A DNA stretch of 64,000 nt from Massospora cicadina (taxonomy: Eukaryota; Entomophthoromycota; Entomophthoromycetes; Entomophthorales; Entomophthoraceae): NCBI GenBank assembly GCA_022478985.1, contig JAKSZP010005669.1, positions 1 to 64,000 of the forward strand. The letters are read 5' to 3'. The notes beneath the pieces were generated by a model. The model was not told the origin of the DNA. It saw only the letters and a list, made by a program, of their open reading frames with translations, and searched no databases. Positions 57,153 to 64,000 of this stretch are shown here, one piece after another. Numbering within the stretch: position 1 is the stretch's first letter; each line of letters opens with the position of its first letter. The position numbers and the translations under genes were made by a program.

Positions 57153-57949
57153 TTAGTAAGCTGGATTTAGAACCTCAGGACAAGTAAGAGGCTCCCAAAT
57201 AGCTGGATTAGGATCTCCACGAATCTCCAGTAGATGGTCCAGCGGCATTATAATCTGGAGCCCAGTGTCACCGAGAAAACTGTGACTTTGGAGGTATGTT
57301 ACATGGCTAATTGTATACATAGACATCCCTTCCTGAGCTTCTGCCCTGGGAGGTGGTAATTTGGCTTTTGGTCCAACTAATCGGTATTCTAGGAGTTTGA
57401 TGTGGTTTGGGTGCTCCAATAAGCAACTCTTAGGCTTTTCTCCATTTTCTTTTATAATATCCTTTACAACTAAGGTGTTTTAGTACCCTAAATAAAAAAT
57501 TATAGGTCTTATGACTTATTTGGGTAAAATCAACCAGTATTAGTGTGCCAATAATAATGTCATATCCATCATTCCTACCACAATTTATAGGTTGGGAACT
57601 ACCAAGGACCCAAATCGAGCGGCAGGGCCAAGTGGGCGCCTAGGGAGCAAGTTTGATGCGGTCCCCCAGTCCTGTAATGTACTGAGTTTTTCTGATATGG
57701 AATGACTTTTATCCATTTTACTAGTTGTGAAGATATGCCGTTAACTGGAGACCCAGTATTGATTATGGCTACAACCTTCACTTTATTAATGATTACTTCT
57801 ACATGAGTGACTTTAGTAAAAAAATTAAAGATTGAGTAAATTAAATTTCCTGGAGGATGAGGGCCAGAAAGAGCAGAGTAAGAAGAAGTTAAACCTTTTT
57901 TTATTATAAGCAAGTCTGGCACCTCCAATTTGTCAGTCTTGTATAGCAA
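57153..57949 (-). pseudogene. Gypsy-7 protease (active-site Asp replaced)
   Basis: Frame 57949-57599 (116 codons) contains VVAIINTGSPVNGISSQLV, the retropepsin block (I/V)DTGSPxxxIS with Asp changed to Asn (GAT/C to AAT/C). The second block (IPLDHLLEIRGD-like region, 57153-57419) is weaker. It lies between the gag zinc knuckle and the RT. The family enzyme cleaves the Gag-Pol precursor; this copy would be inactive. Confidence 0.75.
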
Positions 57950-58359
57950 GTAACATTTAACATGCGGGCAGCATTAGGTTGAGATTGAGGCGTGGAATCA
58001 TCAGCAGAGGGTGCCTCACGCCCTAAGCTGACTCCACTTTTCCTGACGCATCAGCTTGATTTTTCCAACAGGAGCTTTCTTGATGGGAGAAGATTTCACA
58101 ATAGATGCAAGGGTCACGATGGGGTTTAGATCTCTGGGATCATACAATAGCATAAATTTGGGGTTGGTTTTTCTTATTCTCTTATTGGCGTACTCCCAAT
58201 TTGGGCAACTCCAATATGGACTCCTTAATATCAAGAATAGAATTGTAAATCTTTTTGTTATTATTGAAATAGAGCATAAGATTGGTACTGTGCTGATATG
58301 CTGAGAGAATGGCTGCAATAGCATCATCTAGGTTAACTTAATTGCAAGATGAAAGGAAA
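57950..58359 (-). pseudogene. Gypsy-7 gag, C-terminal part with zinc knuckle
   Basis: One frame gives NLDDAIAAILSAYQHSTNLM and ENKKNQPQIYAIVSQRSKPH, then a zinc knuckle CIYCEIFSHQESSC (CX2CX4HX4C, about 58065-58107), intact. The gag continues on the far side of X3 (60294-60390). One stop interrupts the frame before the knuckle. Confidence 0.75.
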
Positions 58360-58480
58360 TGAGCTTCATAATACATAGATTAGATTTATTCGAGGTATGC
58401 TGACCAGGGGACAGACAGTACTGATCACAACACTCAAAACGGCAAAACAAACTACTAACCAGGTGGGAAGCAGAAACTGC

Positions 58481-60188
58481 TTAACCCACCATGGCAGAGG
58501 GTGAGGAGGGGTCGGGGGGTTGGATTTCAGAAAGACCCACCTCGATCAAGGGGTGTTGGTTACAGTACCGGATCAGAGCAGAGAGCCAGGGCGTTGGGGC
58601 ATCTGCATAGTGGGGGCTGAGGTCAGCGTAGTAGGAGTTTTCCACTTCTGCATCAAGATAATGATGGGAAAGTGTTTCAACAAAAGCTGCGAGGAGAACT
58701 TCAGCTTCTTTGCGGGCTTCAGGAAGTTGGGTGAAAAGGGAGATACTGTGGCGGGTGATTTTGGCTGAGGGGTTGAATGAAGCAAGCGTTGCGACATTCA
58801 TAACAGCGATTTCAGCATCATCAAATAGTTTTGAGATGTCACTGCAGGGAGATTCAGGGAAGTTGGGGGGAAGAAGATGGTGGGCAGGCCATGCTGGAGC
58901 TGAGCCACTGACTGGGCCACCGCGGTGCGTAGTTTTGGGCAATGAGGAGAGGCCACCGCAGCTAAGGCGAGCTGGTGGTCACTTTGGAAGGGGGCTGTAT
59001 TGGGTAGAGGAGCGAAATGGCGAGGGGTAGGGGTTTCATCCAAGTTGGGAAGAAAAATTCTGCCCAACCATAATCACCATGGCAGAGAGTTTGACCTGTA
59101 TGCTTACTAATGAGGATATTACCTGATTCGTCAGTTTCAGCCAATAGATCCCATGGATTTTGGTTCACTGGAATAGTAGCATTTAAATTTGAGTGGGTAG
59201 GATTGGGCGAATGGGCAGCTGCTTGGGTGTGAATGTTGGTCCAAGCATTGCTCTGATTGGCTGGCTTAGATTTAGGTGGGAGAGTGAGGATGGAGGTTTT
59301 GGGTGGGGCTGATTTTCCATGTGGGCCCACTGAACGAGATTGGAGGGTGGGAGGGGCAGCAAAGTGCCCCATACTGAACCTCCAGAGGGGGGGCTCAGAA
59401 GTTGCATCAGCGGATTTGGCCTTAGGACACGCTCTTTTTGCATGGTCGATGCCAAAGCAGAGGGAACAAATCTGCCTACCATTATCGACCCGAGCCCAAA
59501 AGAAATGATCTGGCGCTGCAGCCACACTAGCGCGGGGTGGGATTTGTTGGGCTATGGTAGGGTGGTGTGGTATGATGGTGGCTGTTGCACGAGGAGCAGC
59601 AAGGCGTTCTGCACCAGATGGAATGGCAAAGATGAGGTTGGGCTGAGTGCCATAAGCCATGAGCCCCGCGACCAACTGGTCATAGAAAACCTGGGGTGGA
59701 AGGTGGGATGGGAGATTTGCAAAGGATACCACTAGCGTGGTGTCTGAAGGGAGGCGAGTACAGGTTGTGGGAATGGGGGTTTTTTTATAAATTAGAGGAG
59801 TTTGTGCTGCCGCTTCAGCATCCTCCTCAGATTGGAACCCAACGTCAAAGTAGCCCTTAAAAGGGCGGAAGTCTATAAAGCCAGCTGGCGCAAAGGCTGT
59901 AGTGGCTAGGTCAATAATTGCCTTATTGGCATATGGGAACAAACGCCCATAGTCCACTCTGAGGCAATAGCGGATAGCAGAGCGAGGGAGGGCGAGAGGA
60001 TGGGGGCGAGAAGGGTGGACGCGCGCCAGGTGGAGCGCTAAGTCCCGTGGGGGGACAAAACGGTTGGAAGCAGTGGGCGGGCTGTTTGAACCTGTCCGAA
60101 CGCGCTTGCCTGCAGGGCAGAAAACGCTAGGTGGGGGTGCACTGCTACCCCACACTGGGGTGGCAGGCGGCAGAGCCAAGGACATCAA
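58481..60188 (-). pseudogene. X3 ORF1, CCHC RNA-binding protein (best copy of the family)
   Basis: Open from ATG 60188 for 408 codons: Pro-rich start, CPAGKRVRTGS, AIRYCLRVDYGRLFPYANKA, FAPAGFIDFRPFKGYFDVGF, an RRM-like DTTLVVSFANLPSHLPPQ block, VDNGRQICSLCFGIDHAKRA with the knuckle at 59426-59467 (CX2CX4HX4C, intact), and a Pro/Asn-rich linker to LLAETDESGNI. Frameshifts near 59060 and 58900 move the rest to two other frames: PFQSDHQLALAAVASP, then an Ala-rich helical domain ending in a stop at 58481. The layout (sequence before the knuckle, FW-V-x5-C-C-H-C) parallels the LINE-A/B/C ORF1, so the two are homologous; X has an additional C-terminal domain of about 250 residues. Confidence 0.88.
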
Positions 60189-60240
60189 AGAATAGGTTTT
60201 TGGGCAGATGGCTGTAGATAAATAAACTTAAATTTAAAAT

Positions 60241-60262
60241 CGCTCAAAAGTGACTTTGAGCG
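60241..60262 (-). other. 5' hairpin of X3
   Basis: Element strand: stem CGCTCAAA and TTTGAGCG (8 perfect pairs), loop GTCACT, about 15 nt from the 5' end. The LINE hairpin has the same place and the shared string TCACTTTTG but other stem bases. Confidence 0.65.
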
Positions 60263-60293
60263 GTTAAAGAGAGTTTTTGAGCTTCATAATACA

Positions 60294-60390
60294 ATTATTC
60301 AGCAAATTTGATGTTAGTTTCCCTGCATCTAGGGAGGATCCGCATGAAGGCCTGTTTATGATTAGAAAGGGAGAGGTTACTTCTTTAAAT
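60294..60390 (-). pseudogene. Gypsy-7 gag, upstream piece
   Basis: Short stretch between the X3 target duplication and LINE-D. Its translation (SSLDAGKLTSNLLNN in one frame) joins the gag part at 58359. Assigned by position only. Confidence 0.45.
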
Positions 60391-63300
60391 CTAAATTTAT
60401 TGCGGGGAAGGCTGACCATGGGACAGATACTTCCGAATATGACTCAGATGAGACAAAACTTAGTACCAGGGGAGGCACCCCAGAGAAGTGATGCTATCTC
60501 TTGTTGCCTGCGGGAACGCCACTTATGGGAAGGGGGAGGGAACGTGTGTAGGGGACGTAGCCACTATTGAGCACATGTGGAGGAAGGGGTCTGATTTGAT
60601 GAACCAGACTGGGAACCAGGAGGAGACAAGCTGTCGGTGACGCGGTGGGAGATATCCAAACATCCACGCTTGAAAGTGATCCACCAAATGAGACTGGAAT
60701 CTGTGGACAGCTTCAGGGAGGGTGGGGATGGATCCAGAGATGGCATCCAAGACAATCGTGTGGATAGTCCACATGGCTATTGCAACCACTAGAGCACGGA
60801 GGGAGGGTGGGAGGGGGAGGCCATTGATGAAGCAAACATATCTCTTGACAGACTGAAGGGATGTGTTTGATCCTGGCCTAGCAGACGTTGGACTTCGCGC
60901 CATATTACTTTAGAGGTGGGGCACTTCTCCAGGCGGTGAAACAGCGTTCCATACTGGCCACACACGACACAGGATGAGTGTAAAGCATTAGAGCGCTCAG
61001 CTGTACGATACACCTGCCTCAGGCAGCGCCACACATGGGAGCGGACTTGAGGCTGCAACAGAGGATGGTGTGCGTATTTCCAGATAGTCTTTTGGGTCTC
61101 AGTGGAATAAGGGATGTCTATCATTTCCATGTAGTCCACCCTGGATAGGACTTGGGGTCGAATGGGGATCACGCCATCATGGATGGATAGCCCCTGTACC
61201 TCTTGTGTGAACTGAGGAGAGGGGCGGCCTCTTCGGGTTGTATGTCCACTAATATGAATTCTCCACTCCGCGCTTCGCATGGAGAGTAGGATTCGTTTGT
61301 AGTGGGTTTTGGTCCCGTGAGGACCTGTAGCTGATGTGTGTGATGCGAGGTATTTCATCAGGGAGTGGGGGTTTGATGGATTGTTGAGGCCCAAGGCTCT
61401 GGAGAAGTTGGAGCAGGCCGCGCGGGACCAGTGTTGGGATGGGAGTGTAGGAGCAGTGATGGCCGCAATCCAGGTGCCCAGGATCTTGGCGGCATGGGCT
61501 TTGAAGTCAAGTAGGCCCATGCCACCATGATGATGAGGGCCAAACATGACCTCTAGCCGTACTGGTGGAGGGCGGCCTGACCAAAGCCAACCTTGTAGCA
61601 AAGCATACAGGGATTTGAAGAAGCTTGGGGAGAAGGGGATGGCGTGGGCTCCGAACCAGACTTTGGATAGGAGCATAGAGTTGGCAAGAACAATCCTGCC
61701 AGTGAGGGTAGTAAGGTGGGCTCTGAGAGAGGCGATTCGCTTCGTCACGTTGTCCAGTATATGGCACTCCATTACTGCTGACACGTAACCACCTGCCTCC
61801 AACCACACGCCCAGATGGCGTACCGGTCCTATGGTAGGTCGTGGCACAAAGGGGAGCACCAGTGGAGCGGTGTGTTTTGAGTTAGTAAGGCGTGGACGTG
61901 GGCGAGCAGATGGGCCGGGTTGGGAACTACTTGCTGGGGCCCAGCAGTTCTGAAACCGACCAAGGAGGATGATTTCGGTTTTGGAGGCATTCAGTGCCGC
62001 GTTGCTTACCCGTTAATATTCCTGGATGAGGGCTTCAAGCGCACGTGCATCCTTGTTATTAGACACCCCCACCACGCAATCATCTGCAAATGCCATCATC
62101 TTGACTGGGGTTTGGCCTGGCACATGGACCCCAATGAGTTGGGCATTCACATTTCGCAGTAGTGGGTCAAGGCTGAAGTTGTATAAGAGTGGGCTCAGGG
62201 GTCCCCTTGTCGCAGGCCCCTTTGAGGACAGACTACTTCCATTAGGAAACCTGGGCCACGCACTGCCATTGTTGCAGATTCCGTGAGCAGCATCAACCAG
62301 TTAATGAAGCGGGGAGGTAGGCGGAATTGTTGGAGGCAGGCCCTAAGGTATTCCCAGTTTACTCTATCATAGGCCTTTTGTTGGTCCAAGAATACAAGTG
62401 CCCCAGAGGCTGTGGACTGACACACATTAGCCACAGAGTGCACGTTATCCCAAATCAACCTTCTGGGGATGAAACTGAATTGTTCTGGGGAGATGGTGGC
62501 AGATGCTACAGTCCCTAAATGGTTAGCCATGATTTTTGTTAAAATTTTGGTGTCTGTGTTTGTTAGAGAAATGGGGCGCCAGTTGGCTAAGTCTAGCCTA
62601 TCCCCTTTCTTGAAGAGTGTGACCATAAAGGCCTCATGTCCTCCTGGTAGGAGGCGCGTTTCCAACAGGCTTTGGTTGAGTGAGGCTAGCAGCAATGGGG
62701 ATATATATTTAAAATATTTTTTGTAGAACTCATATGGAATGCCATCTGGGCCTGGGCATTTTTGGTTTGGCGCACTGTGAATGGTAGTCCATAATTCGTT
62801 TGGAGTAATTAAATTCATTAATTCTTGGGTATTGGAGAATGGTGCGGATATGAGCTCTGTCAAGAAATTCCGCCATTTCAGCCAGCTGAATTGGTTTGGC
62901 TCGGTATAACTCAGAGTAATATCTTTGCGTTTTGATTGCCACTTTGGCCAGTGTGTCCACAATAGAATTATCCGATATTCGCACCTGTGTGCAGGCCACG
63001 CTCTGGAGTGGTACAAAAATTTTTTTGAAGAAGTATGCGGTGCACTTGTCACCTTTAGTGATGCATGTGGCCCTGTATTGGACACAAACCCAATATTTGT
63101 GTTGGATTTTAAGTGCGTTGAGGTGGGCGGCTGCCTCCGCACACTTCTGGCCCCATGCAAGGCTATATCCTGAGGCTGGAATGTTGGACTCCAAGTGGGC
63201 CAATTCCGCCAGTGCACGCGATATAACCGCTGATGTGGCTCGTGAGCATCTGGATGAGAGATGGCGATAGTGGCGGATGGTGTCTTCTTTGAAAGTTGCC

Positions 63301-64000
63301 CATGTGGAAATGGGGTCCATGCAAAACGGTGCAACAAATGAGTTTGCCAAAGTTGCCTCTTCCACCCACATGGAAAATCCTGGTGACGCGAGCTCTGGGG
63401 GGCGGATTTTGCACCAATGTGGGGCCTTTGCAACTGTGACGGGTAAGTGGTATGTTATTGAGACCAGTCGGTGGTCGGAGAATTCCATTTTTGTTGTTTT
63501 GAAGTGGGAGATATGGGGTTGGAATTTCGCCGGTGCTAGAATAAGGTCAATGCGGGTCATGGACCTTAATTGGCCGTTGTGGATGTGGGGACGCATCATG
63601 TTTTCAAGCAGTGGGGCATGTCGCAGCAGCGCATCCATTAACCCAAGGGTAGCTTTTAGAATGCGTAGTTCTAAATGACCCTGTGGGGCCTGGGGTGAGG
63701 GCGGCCACCAGTCCGTTGGTGAGGTTAGCCAACAGTTCATATCGCTGATTAGGAAAGAATTGGGGGGTAGTGGGAGGGATTTGACCGATGAGAAAAATTC
63801 CTGACGCTCTTGTGCACCGTTTGGGGCGTAAATGTTGACGATTGTGTATGCAACATTGGCCCATGAGAAGGTGACAACGAGCACTTGGCCATTTAGGAAT
63901 GTTTCTGAAGATGTAAATTTGAAATTTTTTTTTCCAAATTAGCACCCCACAGTGCTTTGACCAAAAGGATAGGGATGGTAGGAGCATTGTTTTCCAAGCT
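60391..64000 (-). mobile_element. LINE-D: non-LTR retrotransposon, 3' part, cut by the window end
   Basis: The 3' end GCAATAAATTTAGATTT lies at 60391-60405. ORF2 runs to the window end, where the sequence corresponds to about position 42010 of LINE-C (inside the endonuclease). It is inserted in the Gypsy-7 gag. It is very close to LINE-C in sequence. ORF1 and 5' end are outside the window. Confidence 0.93.
60523..64000 (-). pseudogene. LINE-D ORF2: endonuclease, RT, zinc finger (least damaged ORF2)
   Basis: Long open pieces: 63884-62730 (384 codons: IVNIYAPN, LISDMNCW, RIDLILAP and an intact SDHRLVSI), 63433-62195 (RT: CPGPDGIPYEFYKKYF, GDRLDLANWRPISLTNTDTK, DQQKAYDRVNWEYL, GLRQGDP), a shifted part with FADD (about 62075-62100), and 61859-60789 (356 codons, ending with CVVCGQYGTLFHRLEKC). 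Lesions: shifts near 62860 and 62200, a stop near 62013, and a shift near 60880. At the codon where LINE-B and LINE-C have TGA (about 63890) this copy has CAA. The C-terminal 130 residues are in the frame 60903-60523. Confidence 0.92.

Larger units (their letters stand above)
58376..60277 (-). mobile_element. Element X3: full-length ORF1-only LINE-like element
   Basis: Flanked by a perfect 16-bp duplication TGAGCTTCATAATACA (58360-58375 and 60278-60293). 1902 bp. On the minus strand: leader with an 8-bp hairpin near the 5' end, one ORF of about 560 codons (two frameshifts), a 3' UTR of about 100 bp, and the tail CCTCGAATAAATCTAATCTATG-like end. No endonuclease or RT. The long duplication and A-rich 3' end are the marks of target-primed reverse transcription, so it must have been moved by another element's ORF2. 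Confidence 0.9.
55147..60390 (-). mobile_element. Gypsy-7: Ty3/gypsy element with gag split by X3
   Basis: On the minus strand gag (60294-60390 and 57950-58359), protease, RT, RNase H and start of integrase follow in order. The integrase is cut at 55147. Gag is interrupted by X3 (16-bp duplication) and, further upstream, by LINE-D at about 60390, beyond which the rest is outside the window. No LTR visible. RT and protease sequences differ clearly from Gypsy-2, -5 and -6, so this is another family. Confidence 0.85.

Noticed and set aside
58481..60188. X3 ORF1 as a host gene
   Set aside because: The 16-bp direct repeats, tail, and two other dispersed copies show that it is a mobile unit.
1..64000. 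Classical RIP (CpA to TpA) as the mutational process
   Set aside because: The diagnostic codons are explained by CpG transitions. Without counts I cannot show CpA bias, so I report CpG decay and leave RIP open.

Overview
This 64 kb window holds no recognisable host gene. Nearly all of it is nested, decayed retrotransposons. I see no rRNA, tRNA, CRISPR array or bacterial-type operon. The elements point to a eukaryote with a repeat-rich genome, most likely a filamentous fungus: Ty3/gypsy chromoviruses with C-terminal chromodomains, and an intronless two-ORF LINE (CCHC ORF1; APE endonuclease, RT and terminal zinc finger in ORF2). No host gene or organelle marker lets me place the species. Every long reading frame is broken by stops, frameshifts or insertions. 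Many lesions look like C-to-T or G-to-A changes at former CpG sites.

Layout, left to right. LINE-A (1-1690, minus, cut by the window edge) sits inside the integrase of Gypsy-1 (about 1691-6150, minus). Gypsy-2 (plus) begins near 6.6 kb and is broken by three insertions: the LTR element Gypsy-3 (8582-14260, minus), LINE-B (14774-19894, minus) and Gypsy-4 (19945-27379, plus). Its last integrase residues and chromodomain reappear at 27.4-27.8 kb. Gypsy-3 carries a fragment of an ORF1-only element (X1, 11733-12790). Gypsy-4 gag carries a miniature LTR element (TRIM, 21074-22890). A 128-bp pogo-like MITE lies at 28969-29096, followed by 1.8 kb of AT-rich DNA with no visible gene.

Gypsy-5 (30911-49636, minus) has Gypsy-6 (31634-44329, plus) inserted in its left LTR. 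Gypsy-6 in turn has LINE-C (38409-43685, minus) inserted in its 3' LTR. The other Gypsy-5 LTR keeps the empty Gypsy-6 target site. Next come an isolated LTR (50008-51122), gene-free DNA, X2 (about 52941-54815, plus), and Gypsy-7 (about 55147-60390, minus), whose gag is interrupted by X3 (58376-60277, minus) and then by LINE-D (60391 to the window end, minus).

The most interesting content is element X. Three copies encode only a LINE-type ORF1 protein with a CCHC knuckle, end in an AATAAAT-type tail directly after the ORF, and carry long target-site duplications (13 bp for X1, 16 bp for X3). This is a HAL1-like non-autonomous LINE. X3 and the full-length LINEs share a hairpin close to the 5' end in which the loop is conserved while the stem bases differ in a compensating way.
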